From Fagopyrum homotropicum (lineage: Eukaryota > Streptophyta > Magnoliopsida > Caryophyllales > Polygonaceae): a stretch of 64,000 nt of DNA. Location of the stretch: assembly GCA_033239125.1 (NCBI GenBank), contig BSWB01000002.1, positions 90,144,560-90,208,559 on the forward strand, in the 5' to 3' direction. Numbering within the stretch: the stretch's first letter is position 1; each line of letters opens with the position of its first letter. Shown here piece after piece: positions 44,357-54,856 of this stretch. The translations under genes were made by a program, and so were the position numbers. The notes under the pieces were generated by a model. The model saw only the letters and a program-made list of their open reading frames with translations, was not told the origin of the DNA and made no database searches.

Positions 44357-44675
44357 TTCTCCCTTTCTTGAAAATGATTCTTCCTCGAATCAGGGTCTTC
44401 TTTCGTTGCAATGACATTGGTTGTTGGATCACGTGAAGTGTCTTCTCCCGAGCTGAAATTTCATCCACTCCCCGGACACCCTTTGAGGTCACTACAAATA
44501 AATGACAAAGAACACAATAAGGGTATGGCTCACAAGCGTCAAAAATATGGTCAAAGTACTCTAACCGAGGGGTAGAGAACATTAAGTGTTCCTTATGCGC
44601 TCTTAATAACGTGTTGTGCGTAAATACATCATAAATGTAAACAACAACATATATCAATATAAGAATCACACACAT
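44145..44675 (-). pseudogene. Element C RT-like remnant and integrase-type tail
   Basis: A 176-residue frame homologous to the end of E3's ORF: HKEHLMFSTPRLEYFDHIFD matches HKEYFREVFSTTRLEYLKYL, and IQQPMSLQRKKTLIRGRIIF matches IKQPLSLQEKRTWIRGQILF. It then passes REHLSQLMEATS at the LTR start and GALTRVQAKRQVGMDALF. The first residues (VYIYDVFTHNTLLRAHKEH) are a degraded YFDDILIYS region. It has no catalytic residues. Confidence 0.7.
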
Positions 44676-45745
44676 AATACCTCAAAAGAATGAATGAACT
44701 AGGTGGTACAAGGGTTGTTTTCCTAGTCCTCACAAAGACTTCATATAAGCATCCAAACTCCCTATGTTCCTCACAAAGACTAATTTTACCCTAAGGCCAT
44801 CACTTCGCATCACAATAGGGACCTTTTCCTCTATGGTCAACCAAAGAACTAATCTATAGGGTTCAATCAACTCTAAATTATCCACATGTTTTCCGTCCTC
44901 CAAATACACAAAAGACTTTCAAGCAACATGATAATCGAAATGACTCCTTAAGGACATGGCTACATCAGATTTCAAACTTAAGTCATTAAAATCACAATCT
45001 GATGCATTCTCCAAGTTGTGTCTTCCTGTTCATAGTCCAATTCAATATCTCAATCAAAGCCTTTCGCATACAACTCAAACCCATCTATTTCATCCTCAAG
45101 AAGCTCAATGTCTAGACCTAAATTAGATTCATGTCCATTTATGTCTTTACCAGGTCTAAAACTAGAGTTTTTCACACAAATCAGCAAGTGAACAACCTAT
45201 GGGCAATGAAGTGCAAGAGGGTATGGAAAGGCTCCCTTGTAGCTCCTCACAAGGGTCATGTAATGCATCTAAAACCTCTTTAGCTATCAAAGGTTCAATG
45301 TGCTCAGATTCATTACTAACGCAAGCCAATTCATTGAAAATAAGGTCATTACACTCAATCACACTCAAAACAGGCTTGGTAACACAATTGTGGCATTTCT
45401 TATGCTCAGGCTCATGCACATGTAAACAGATTTATGTGCAAACAACTCATAGTCATCAATTTCATGCTTATCACTTTCAATATCATCCAATAATTCAGAT
45501 TCATGCTCAACTGTTTCATCACTGATGTTAGCATGCAACACAATCTCATATTCTGATTTTAACAAATCTAAGTGATTAAACATTAAAGTAGAAGGTTTTG
45601 AATCACTTCCTTTCGAAATTGTGGTAACCTCAATTGATGATGAAGGTGTGTTAATGGCTGACAGCGAGTTGTATGAATCATCGTGCTTGGGGAGGTCGTG
45701 GCATGACCAGATTTGCTCAATCCTTGCCTCCCATGCCGTGTCCAT
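44676..45745 (-). pseudogene. Element C acidic ORF region
   Basis: Broken frames 45745-45365 and 45419-45162, and further pieces to 44676. The first starts with a scrap of Gag core (WEARIEQIWSCHDLPKHD), then IEVTTISKGSDSKPSTLMF as in E3, then an acidic run (ELLDDIESDKHEIDDYE). The second carries KKCHNCVTKP (EKCTKCIVKP in E3) and SLSIPSCTSLPIGCSLADLC (SLPTGSDSLLSMDCSFLELC in E3). This establishes homology to the E3 ORF despite decay. Function unknown. Confidence 0.65.
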
Positions 45746-45752
45746 ATCAGGA

Positions 45753-46124
45753 TCACATTGACCCTCTTTTCATCTTGTCAATGCCGTCTTGTACTGGTTC
45801 TCGAAGTGGCTCATGTCTCCATCCTTCATGCTCCGAATAATCCCATGGCTCATACACATAACTCTGATATTGATTAAGATAATAATGCATATTCGGAGGA
45901 GAAGGAACATAATTACGCTCTTGGAAATCATGGTTTCCTTGGCCTTGTGGATTAGGCCTTGAAGGCTGCATAGCATTGGAACATCTTCCAGCCTCAAGTG
46001 TGGCCAACTTTGTACTTAGACCATCAATGCTATCTTGCAAGCCCTTAAAAAGGTTGAAAAATTCGGTGTAAATCGGTTTTGAGCTCTTTGCACCTGCTGG
46101 AGTCCTTGACATGATGCAAAACAC
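45753..46124 (-). pseudogene. Element C Gag N-terminal region
   Basis: Opens MFCIMSRTPAGAKSSKPI and continues EFFNLFKGLQDSIDGLSTKL, parallel to E3 over the whole piece (EDYSEDEGWRHESPP in E3, WDYSEHEGWRHEPLR here). The Gag core is essentially absent. Confidence 0.7.
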
Positions 46125-47388
46125 TCAACAACAACAAACACGTTAGGTTAATTTAAACAAAAACAACTCGCAAGTGTATCACTCAGAAAATAAGGTTCTC
46201 TCACTCTCTACTGGTGTGATACAAGCTTGTTGAGGGCTCGTCTTGTATTAATCAACAACCTCACGTGAGTTCCATGCCTAGTCAAACTAAAGCTTTTAGA
46301 TAGAAACAAGATTCGATTTCAATCACTTCAAAAACTTGTTTGACTCAACAAAATAGAAGAAAAGACTCAAACGGAAAGGACAATTGCATGAATGTTATAT
46401 GCAACTAAATGACTAAACATTTTAGAACTCAAGATAAGCTTTGAAAGAACTTACTCGTAAGACCCAAGAAGTGAACCCTGGACACTGTAGGATGAGGTTA
46501 AGGAAGGCTGAGCTATGGTGTTTGATGGCCGAAAATGGACCGTAGCTAGGTGTGGCTAGATAGGTTCAACGAGATTGCTTGGTTCTTCCTCCAAATGAGA
46601 CGAGATACTTGACTTAAGTCCTTTCGTGAAGTCCTCTTTGTTGCTGAATAAAACTAAAACAAATGTAAAAACACTAGGCTAATTACAAACTATGATTAAG
46701 AAAGAATGAAATAAAAATGATTCTGATTCCTTTTCTTCTTCGTTTTTTTTTTGATTTTTGTCTATTCTTTTATCTCTTTTTTTTTTACTTTATGATTCAG
46801 GAAATTAGAAAAGAAGAATAAACAAAAAATTTAAAGAAATAAAAAACAAATTCTTGTTTGTAGTTAAACGTGGGCCAAGTTGTTGCAAATCTTCATGATA
46901 AGATCAAATCTCAGCTCCTATTGCAACTGATTCAACGTGCCAAATCTGTTGGAGGAAAACAACTACTTCAAGCTCTGCGCCAGATTTGTAGGAAACACGT
47001 TGAATCAACACCAATTTTGGCGTGTATTGGATGTAGGGAAACAATCTACTTCAACTTCAATTTTGCGTGTTCTGGATGCAGGCAGAGAAGCAACCACGTT
47101 TGGTTTTTCTTCCACTGGTTCGAGTGAGGCTAATGTGGCTGAGAGAAAAATGATGGTTGATGGTGGTATTGTGGTATTGTGGTGGTTGGTGCTATGGTGG
47201 TTTCCGGTTTCCAAAACTAACAATCAAAGGAACAAACTCGTTAGACTCAAACAAATCTTAGAGTAGAAGAGAGAAACGGAAATAGACTCAAACAAAAGAC
47301 AATGATCAATTGCAATGATAAAAACAAACTCTTTTTGTGAATTTATGATTGGTTTACCAACTCTTTTTGATGGTTGGACGTCAACTGT
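46125..47388 (-). other. Element C untranslated leader
   Basis: About 1.26 kb, colinear with the E1-E3 leaders, with T-rich tracts at about 46743-46790. No supported ORF. Confidence 0.6.
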
Positions 47389-47400
47389 GCTCTCATACCA
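47389..47400 (-). promoter_or_regulatory. Primer-binding site, tRNA-iMet, one mismatch (element C)
   Basis: The sense strand reads TGGTATGAGAGC, one base off TGGTATCAGAGC, 2 nt from the LTR edge at 47403. Confidence 0.75.
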
Positions 47401-47402
47401 AT

Positions 47403-48319
47403 TGATGCGGGGATTAGCCGCGAAGAACGGATCTAGACGAATAACCTGTTCTGAAGAATGAAGAACACACAAAATTAACAAACAAGGACAACAATGAAAA
47501 CAAGAAAACAGAAAGGGACAAGAAGAACCAAAAGGAACAATGATAGAACCCTTGGATTCGATATCCAAGAACCAAACCAGTGACGGTTCGACCCCGCTTC
47601 TTACAACTCCACACAATCGATCTGAGAATCGAGAGCACGAAGAGTATGCCTTGTTCGACTTGCAACACCAATCCCGAAAGATATTGACATACACAAGAAC
47701 GAGAAAGCCAAATCACACACACAAACTCACGAGACAAGAATGATTGAATTCTCTTAGATTAAATTTTGAAATGCGCTCAACAAAACTTGTTTAAAACTTG
47801 TCTAACTACAAAATCAAGAGAGAAAAGGCTTTTATACATCCTAGGCCTTTTCTTCCTAAAACAGAAAAAAGAAACTAATTACAGTAGTTACATTGAGAGA
47901 GAGTTAAATAAAGCCCAGCAAAAGCCTCTCACATCCACATACTTAAATGAATGTTCTAGCCATGCACATGCACACACGTGGAACCCTTGTATCTGATTTC
48001 AAGGCCTCCGTCTATCCTTTGAAATCCTTTCCGAGGCCTGCTCTAGCAACTAGAAATACAATTTAAGCTCCATTAATCATCTTGGCTGGTATCGGTTCGT
48101 GGCTGATCCACAAGATGGCCCTTAGGCTTGATGAAGGTGGACTTGGTTGAGCTTCATGGACCATCTTTAGGAAAAGAGCATCCATCTCAACTTGACGTTT
48201 AGCCTACGCTCTTGTTAGAGCCCCATGAGGTATTGAAGATGAAGTTAACTCAAATGATCCTTCATCATGATGGGTTTGGGATGTTGCCTCCATTAGTTGG
48301 CTTGGATGCTCCCGTATCA
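47403..48319 (-). repeat. 5' LTR of element C
   Basis: From TGATGCGGGG to CTCCCGTATCA, 917 bp, with TATA at 47827-47839. The inner position 48267 corresponds to the E1/E2 LTR start, and 48268-48319 is the 52-bp extension. Right flank TSD CACAA. Confidence 0.85.
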
Positions 48320-48324
48320 CACAA

Positions 48325-49410
48325 ACTCCTATGAATCACAAAGTGCATGGAAGAGCCAAAATTACCGGCCAACAACCACCAAGAGCCGTGAGCAAGCTGG
48401 CACTAGGGAGGAAAGAAGAGCACCAACCCTGGGTCAAGATAATTCAAGGAGAACTCCTACACACTCTACACCAACAAGACCTTTGATTGAGCCTTGAAAT
48501 GGTCCTAAAGGGAGTACTTTCAACAGTTCTTCTAGATCTAGGGACATTGTGTGTTTTAGGTGAAAAGGTAGAATGCACATTAGTAGGGATTGTCGTAATA
48601 AGAAAGCCTTAACTATAAATCCTCTACGAAATAATGAGAGTGATGATGATGATGATGAGCAAGAACCTGAGATTAGTCAAGATATTGAGCATGTGCATGA
48701 GCTTGAGTATGATGATAGTGATAATTTCATTGAGTATGGGCATGGTGATTCATTTATGGATATAAGAATTGCACATGCATAATTGGCCCCTTGTGAGGAT
48801 ATTCAAAGAGAGAACCTATTTCATATTAGATGCATCATTAAGAGAAAGGTGTGTAATATGATCTTAGATAGAGGTAGTTATAGCAATATAACTAGCACCA
48901 AATTAATTAACAAGTTGCAAATTACTAAATTTTATCACCCTAGGCCATACAAACTGCATTGAATATTCGATTCTGATGCATTAAAGGTATATAAACAAGC
49001 TAGAGTTACTATCACTTTAGGTAATTACTTTGAGGATACTATTACTTGTGATGTAGTTCCCATGGAAGCTTCTCATATTCTCTTAGGCCATGGTGAGAGT
49101 TAAGAATGATAATTTTACCAATAGACATTGTTTTGAATTCAATGAACAAACACTATCTCTTAATCCTATACCACCATTACAGATTGGCGAATACTATGAG
49201 AAGAAGAAGGAGAAAATTGTGTAGCTAAGTGAGGGCAAGAAGAAATGATATGGTTCATAGAAGCAGGGGAAACCAAGCCCATACCGAACCACAACCTATT
49301 AGTACAACCTTCTAGTGTACTTTTAACATCAAAGAAGGGATATATCTTTGACAATACATCCTTAGACGCCGGTCTCAAGAGTTTGTGTATGAGCTTATGA
49401 CCATGAGTGA
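48325..49410 (+). pseudogene. Plus-strand CRM-like gag zinc knuckle and protease remnant
   Basis: Starts mid-Gag (SREQAGTREERRAPT, RPLIEP as in element D), then SRDIVCFR with a stop in place of the second knuckle Cys, GRMHISRDCRNKK, an acidic run, and SFMDIRIAHA. It continues with APCEDIQRENLFH and ILDRGSYSNITS, a decayed form of the DGGSCCNIAS protease site, then VVPMEASHILLGH. Several stops. It is the opposite strand to its neighbours and ends where Athila-type integrase begins. Confidence 0.7.
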
Positions 49411-49424
49411 TGTAGCAATGTCCG

Positions 49425-50135
49425 CCCTGGAATTTTTATGTTTGGGGAATTGATTTTATAGGCCCTTTTCCTAACTCCTTTGATATTACTTATTTATTGC
49501 TTGCGGTGGACTATGTTTCCAAGTGGGTGGAAGGAAAGACCACCAAAACTGATGATTCTAAAGTGGTGGAAGATTTTCTTAAAGATATACAGGGAATCAC
49601 TTCTGCAATAAGACCATAACCGCCCTACTAAAGAAATATCACGTCAATGAAAGAGTATTCACGGCGTACCATCCCCAAATTACTGGACAAGCGGAAGTGT
49701 CCAATAGGGAGATCAAGATCATTCTAGAGAAAACGGTAACCCCCGGGAGGAAAGATTGGAGCATAAAACTCAATGACCCCCCATTGGCATGCCACTGTTT
49801 AGGCTTATTTGGCATATCATGCTATCTACCCATTGAGCTTGGACATAAGGCTTGGTGGGCGGTGAAGAAGTGCAACTTGAAAATCAACGAGGTGGAAGAG
49901 TTTAGGAAGTTGCAACTACAGGAATAAGAAGACCTAGACCTTGATTCCTATGACAATACCACAACGTACAAGGAGAAAACAAAATTTTGGCATGATCGGA
50001 ACATCCTCTGAAAGCATTTCCAACTTGGTAACAAGGTTTTTCTTTTCCAATCTCGACTAAATCTCTTTGCAGGAAAACTCCGTTCCCGATGCACATGTTC
50101 GTACGTCATTGCCAAGGTGTATCCTTACAGTGTTG
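49425..50135 (+). pseudogene. Plus-strand Athila-type integrase remnant
   Basis: Reads [17 protein letters not shown] (first Asp), [17 protein letters not shown], a deletion, then EVSNREIKIILEKTVTPGRKDWSIKLND and LGHKAWWAVKKCNLKIN in a clean 76-residue frame (49697-49927), then decayed C-terminal pieces to about 50130. It retains the segment deleted from Athila1's integrase. It joins the CRM-like protease remnant directly, which makes the locus a chimera of two lineages. Confidence 0.7.
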
Positions 50136-50972
50136 CAACCGGGGGCAACACAAAAGACCCCACACCCGCGACAAGGAGGAGCCGCGACCGCCGCAACCAT
50201 GATGAAAAGTAATTGAAAAAAATAAAAAAAATACCCTGACCCTAACCTTACCCCATCCCCCTCACTCATCTCCCTTGCTCTTGAACCTCACCCACCTCAG
50301 TCTGCTCTTGCGCTCGGAAACCCCTAGCCCCCGCCACCGCCACCTCTTACAGCCGCAACTGCCAAGCAACTCTCACTCACCGTTCGCCACCACCGTTGCT
50401 CCACTAACTCCAACCACCTTAACCATCACTCCTCAAAATCTCACCTCTCCCACTCTAAACCCAAATTGACCAAACCACCACCATTCACCACCTGCTTGGA
50501 CAATATAAACCTCTTGTGACTCGTCACCACCACTGCTCAACTCAAAAGGGCTCTGGCAATGACTTGCCTCCTACAAGAGTTGTTCATTCCTGATCACAAT
50601 TGGAAGATATGTCTTCTCCCGGGACCGCGGCCAAGATATACCCGCAACCGCGCCCTGATATCTCCACCACACCCTCGCCATGGAAATCCCCTTGACTACG
50701 GCCACAATGACAAAGACCCCGTGACCGCGGCATAAAAATACCGTCCCCGCGGTTCTTCAACAGAAAGCTCCATTTATGCCCTCTTTTCACTCAGTTCTGA
50801 TCCAACTGTTGAAATATCTAGCTAGAACGGAAAGAAGGAGAAAAACTAGGATGGCAACAAAGCATGGGCAAAGATATGAGATTATGTGCTTGCAACCAAA
50901 TTTATGCATACTCCAATATTGGAAAAGTTAGGGATGTTGGAGTGTACGCAACAATGTCTCGAGCATGCTGGG
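50136..50972 (+). other. 3' region of the Athila remnant with CCGCGG words
   Basis: No believable gene; the Pro/Ser-rich open frame 50275-50469 looks incidental. Repeated words of the type GACCGCGGCC, CGCAACCGCGCC and CCCGCGGTTC occur at 50157-50196, 50616-50660 and 50717-50758, at the position where Athila1 carries CTCGGTCGAGGTG words. Confidence 0.45.
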
Positions 50973-52347
50973 TGTCGCTCCAAAAGGTGTGTGTGTAAAT
51001 AAGCATTAAATTTATATCCAAGAATAAAGCCTAACAATAGCGAACCTACAGTGTACGGATTAATCGTAGTATGGGCTGATATTCCGGAGTCGATCTTAGG
51101 GAATCGGTAAGAACAAAGTAGTAAAAGCAATCTAACTTGTATAACAAGCAAAGCAATGATCAATATAAAGAATAAGATGTAAGGATAATTGGGGAATGCG
51201 GATTCTAAAGATCCAAGTATCCGGTTGTGGTGTTCGATTCAAGATGTCTAAGGATATGTACGGACAGAGTTGGATAGCAAAGGTATATGTCCAAGGTAGG
51301 ATATCGTACGGTGAAGTTCCAACACCCTTTTATCTCACCCAACGGATTCTACTTCGCGGATGTTGAGTCGCGTCAAGAAGAGGTTATGAGGATAAGATTG
51401 TACTCTCAATACAAAAACTAAACCCAAAGAAGTTTAAAGAAAGACAAAGGTAAAGGCTTTGACACTCTCCAACTTTTATAGAGGGTTTTGAATCCTCTAT
51501 TACCTAGAACTCGTATAAGCTTACGACCAAGCAAGGCTAAGGGTTAAAAAGGTTCACAGAGGTTAGGATTTAGGAAATCTTTAACTTTGGATAAAGGAAA
51601 AAGCAAAACGTGCAAAACAGAGGAAACCACGGCTGGATCTTGGGAAACCACGGGCGTGGTTCCTGAATAACAGGCCGTGGAAAACCTCGTTCGAGGGTTT
51701 CGTCTCACAACTCTCAGGGTCTGATCTGTTAAGGCTTAAACTATCATCATCTGTACCACAATCATTAACCCTTCACCCTAAATCACAAGGGGTTTTAGCC
51801 AACAATCATTATCATATTCAATTCACAGTTAAAGAAAAAAAAATCAAGATTGGCATGCAACCAAGAAGAAAACAAAGAAAAACAATGATAACTCAATAAT
51901 CAATCTTCAAATATCAATAACTGAATCAAACAATGAATAATCCTAGAATATGTGTTCTCAAAGACAATAGTCAAAAAACCAAAGACAAATCTCACAAAAT
52001 CTCCAAGTCGGGATCAAGAAAGCTCTTCAATCTCCTCCAATGGTAAAGCAATTAAATCTCGAACGTAGAGAAAGCCTAAGTATGGAAGTGAATGAAAATG
52101 TGTAGTGTATATTCCGTCCTCAAATATGTAGCCGTCAACCTCCTTTTATAAGATAAAATTAGGTCTAAAGGCCTCCTTCTTTCGTTGTTGATGTGGCAAT
52201 AACGGAACAGTCTTTTCCAAAGAAAACCACAAGTGACGTCATCAAAACCACGGCCGTGGTTTCTCCCATGATGACTCTCAACCTTCCTTTCCATGTGTGA
52301 AAATAACAAAATACCGAAACCCCGGCCGTCGAAGTTCCTTTATGGGC
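50973..52347 (-). repeat. Athila-type LTR with CCACGGCCGTGG palindromes (copy 2)
   Basis: Starts TGTCGCTCCAAAAGG and parallels copy 1 at 41235 (AGTGTACGGAT, AGATCCAAGTATCC, CGTACGGTGAAGTTCCAACA). It has CCACGGGCGTGG (about 51649-51660) and the 18-bp perfect palindrome AAACCACGGCCGTGGTTT (52245-52262). No internal region is attached and no TSD was found, so it is a solo or truncated LTR. Confidence 0.65.
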
Positions 52348-52351
52348 AGTG

Positions 52352-53284
52352 TGATGAGGGACCATCACCAACAGCCCCTACTAGTTCTACAATGCAAGGG
52401 CCAATCACTAGATCAAGGGCAAGAGCAATTCAAGAGGAGGTGTCCAACTTGCTGGTGTCCTTAGCTCCTAAGGAGACCATTGACGATCCCTTGCTGACTG
52501 AGACTTTCTTAGTCACGTTAATGACGATTCCCGATGACTTGGACGTGAAAGGGAGACCATGCACACGTGATTTGGAGCCATGCAAAAGCAAATAAGAGAC
52601 ACTTGTTCCGGAATTGCAAGAAATGGAAGATTGAGGCTTTTGGAGCTTCTTTTGTATTTTATATCATCTTTTGGTATAAAATAAAAGACTTTTTATAACC
52701 TTTAGGTTCAAAACATTTTAAGGGTTATTTTTATTCGTTTTAGTTGTTTTATTTGCTTTATTGTCTTTTTGACAAATGTTTTTCCTTTTTTAGATAGGAG
52801 GCTTTCTAGGCATATAAAAAGCATCCCTTAGCTTCTTTCCAGATTAGATAGATTTTAGCAAAACTTGATAAACCGTCTCTTTGAGAGCTTTTGTTCCTAT
52901 TCAGAAAATTCAATCAATAAAGTGAGCCATTGATTGAATTGTTGTGAATCCCTGCTAGATTGTTCTTGTGTGTGTTAATCTCTTTAGAGATTGGTGCTAC
53001 TAGTCAATACTAGTCCCTCCTTGTGCTTGTCTCGATTGAAGGCTTGTGTAAGGTTATAGAAGAAAGGGTTGAAGGCATCATCTTGCTTGGGTTTTGATCA
53101 ATCTGATCAAGGTTCTTGTAAGGGAGTCGTTTGGTTCTTTTGGATCTACTTATACCAAACATTCCACATTCCATTTCATTCTCTTTCTTCCCTTTTGTCC
53201 AACATCATTTCTGGTTCTAAACAATCTGATTTTGCGTGCCATTTGTCAAGGAAAACGTCCATTGTTGGTCTTCAAGGATTCCCA
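52352..53284 (+). repeat. LTR3, plus-strand copy 1
   Basis: Starts TGATGAGGGACCATCACC and encodes the integrase tail ([19 protein letters not shown] to a stop at 52592-52594). TATA GGCATATAAAAAGC (52809-52822). The last 25-30 bp, present in the 60.3-kb copy, are missing. Confidence 0.8.
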
Positions 53285-53616
53285 ACCCGGATGGTGATGA
53301 TTCGAGGACGAATCCTTCCCAAGAAGGGGAGTATGATGAGGGACCATCACCAACAGCCCCTACTAGTCCTACAATGCAAGGGCCAATCACTAGATCAAGG
53401 GCAAGAGCAATTCAAGAGGAGGTGTCCAACTTGTTGGTGTCCTTAGCTCCTAAGGAGACCATTGACGATCCATTGCTGACTGAGGCTTCCTTAGTTACGT
53501 TAATGACGATTCCCGATGACTTGGACGTGGAAGGGAGACCATGCACACGTGATTTGGAGCCATGCAAGAGCAAAAAAGAGACACTTGTTCCGGAATTGCA
53601 AGAAATGGAAGATTGA
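53285..53616 (+). pseudogene. Integrase end and LTR-encoded tail of element P
   Basis: Reads DGDDSRTNPSQEGEYDEG and continues without a stop across the LTR3 edge (53334) through [14 protein letters not shown] to LQEMED at 53616. This shows directly that polypurine tract, LTR start and integrase tail share one frame in this family. The rest of the integrase is gone. Confidence 0.75.
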
Positions 53617-53886
53617 GGCTTTTGGAGCTTCTTTTGTATTTTATATCATCTTTTGGTATAAAATGAAAGACTTTTTATAACCTTTAGGTTCAAAACATTT
53701 TAAGGGTTATTTTTATTTGTTTTAGTTGTTTTATTTGTTTTATTGTCTTTTTAACAAATGTTTTTCCTTTTTTAGATAGGAGGCTTTCTAGGCATATAAA
53801 AAGCCTCCCTTAGCTTCTTTCCAGATTAGATAGATTTTTAGCAAAACTTGTTAAACCGTCTCTTTGAGAGCTTTTATTCCTATTCC
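53334..53886 (+). repeat. LTR3, plus-strand copy 2, truncated
   Basis: Starts TGATGAGGGACC, with TATA at 53791-53805, and is cut at 53886, about half the LTR length. It is nearly identical to copy 1. Confidence 0.8.
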
Positions 53887-54133
53887 GTGTGCATGGAGAT
53901 CACAAACTTCCTTGGTTGTCATTCTCACATCTTTCAACCCTTCCTCCTTTGATGAAACCGTCACCAAGATCCTCATAGATGTGTCCATGGAAGTGTCTTG
54001 CTCCTTACGCGAAAACGTCATCAACATGTACTTCACCTCTTCTACTAAATCCTTTGCTCTCGTCCTTGTGATGGCTACTTCACCAATGGCCTTGTGAGGA
54101 CTATTAGAAGGTGGTGGTGATGCTTCCGCATCA
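53887..54133 (-). repeat. LTR fragment 'X' inserted in element D's integrase
   Basis: The sense strand starts TGATGCGGAAGCATCACC at 54133, an LTR edge, directly after integrase codons of D (YVLELSED). It encodes a tail with AITRTRAKDLVEEV, related to but clearly different from LTR3. It is cut at 53887 by the plus-strand element P. The flanking ATAGT (54134-54138) would be half of a TSD; the partner is lost. Confidence 0.6.
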
Positions 54134-54856
54134 ATAGTCCTCCGAAAGCTCTAGTACATAAGCATTGTTGCCAACCTTACGTAGTACTTTGAATGGTCCG
54201 TTTCCCCTAGGTGATAGCTTGGACTTGCGCCTTTTCGGGAACCTATCCTTCCTTAAATGCAGCCACACGAAGTCTCCCGGTTCAAACAACACTTGTTTGC
54301 GGTTCTTATTAGCCTTGGCCGCAACTTGCCTCCACTTCTCCTCTAGCCTTTTGCGTGCCCTTTCATGTAGTTCCTTGATGATCTCCACCTATTTTTCTGC
54401 ATTGAAATCTACTCGCTCCGCTATGGGCAACGGTATAAGATCAAAAGGGGTCAAAGGATTCAACCCATAGACACACTCAAAAGGAGTTAGATTAGTAGAA
54501 GAATGTAATGTACGATTATATGCAAATTCAACATGAGGCAAGACATCTTCCCAAGCTTTCAAATTATCTTTTAAAACAGCCCTCAAAATGGTTGTTAACG
54601 TCCTATTAGTTACTTCGGTTTGACTATCCGTTTGAGGATGACTAGAAGTCAAAAATAGCAACTTCGTCCCTAATTTACCCCAAAGAGTTTTCCAAAAGAA
54701 ACTAAGAAACTTAACATCCCTATCACTCACTATAGTCCTAGGTACTCCATGTAATCTAACAATTTCCCTAAAGAACAAGTTAGCTACATTATAAGCATCA
54801 TCAGTCTTATGGCAAGCAATAAAATGGGCAATTTTAGAAAATCGATCTACTACCAC
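54134..54856 (-). pseudogene. Element D integrase core end and C-terminal domain
   Basis: Frame 54856-54389 holds [34 protein letters not shown] (second Asp), [19 protein letters not shown] (catalytic Glu) and [14 protein letters not shown]. Frame 54388-54134, after one stop, holds ERARKRLEEKWRQVAAKANK and [16 protein letters not shown], ending YVLELSED where LTR X begins. The FNVxDLSP ending is lost. Confidence 0.8.

Larger units (their letters stand above)
43415..48319 (-). mobile_element. Element C: second non-autonomous element, same family as E3
   Basis: A 4,905-bp element with LTRs 43415-44356 and 47403-48319 and TSD CACAA (43410-43414 and 48320-48324). The primer site is at 47389-47400 with one mismatch. 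Inside are a Gag N-terminus, an acidic region and an RT-like remnant homologous to those of E3, then the integrase tail entering the LTR. It is more decayed than E3, with several frames. Its size and plan match E3, yet the proteins differ substantially, so the two transposed independently. Confidence 0.85.
52352..53886 (+). mobile_element. Plus-strand element P: two LTR3 copies with about 50 bp between
   Basis: LTR3 copy 52352 to about 53284 lacks its last bases. About 49 bp of integrase end with polypurine tract follow (53285-53333; frame DSRTNPSQEGEY), then a second LTR3 copy, 53334-53886, truncated at CCTATTC. The two LTRs are nearly identical. Almost all the internal region is gone. The right truncation joins a minus-strand LTR fragment at 53887. 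Confidence 0.75.

Noticed and set aside
49425..50135. Complete plus-strand Athila element
   Set aside because: Only part of integrase is present, next to CRM-like sequence. No RT, primer site or paired LTR was found.
50275..50469. Ser/Pro/Thr-rich open frame as a small protein gene
   Set aside because: Low-complexity CCACC-rich DNA in the non-coding 3' part of an Athila remnant, with no start context, homologue or conserved partner in the window.
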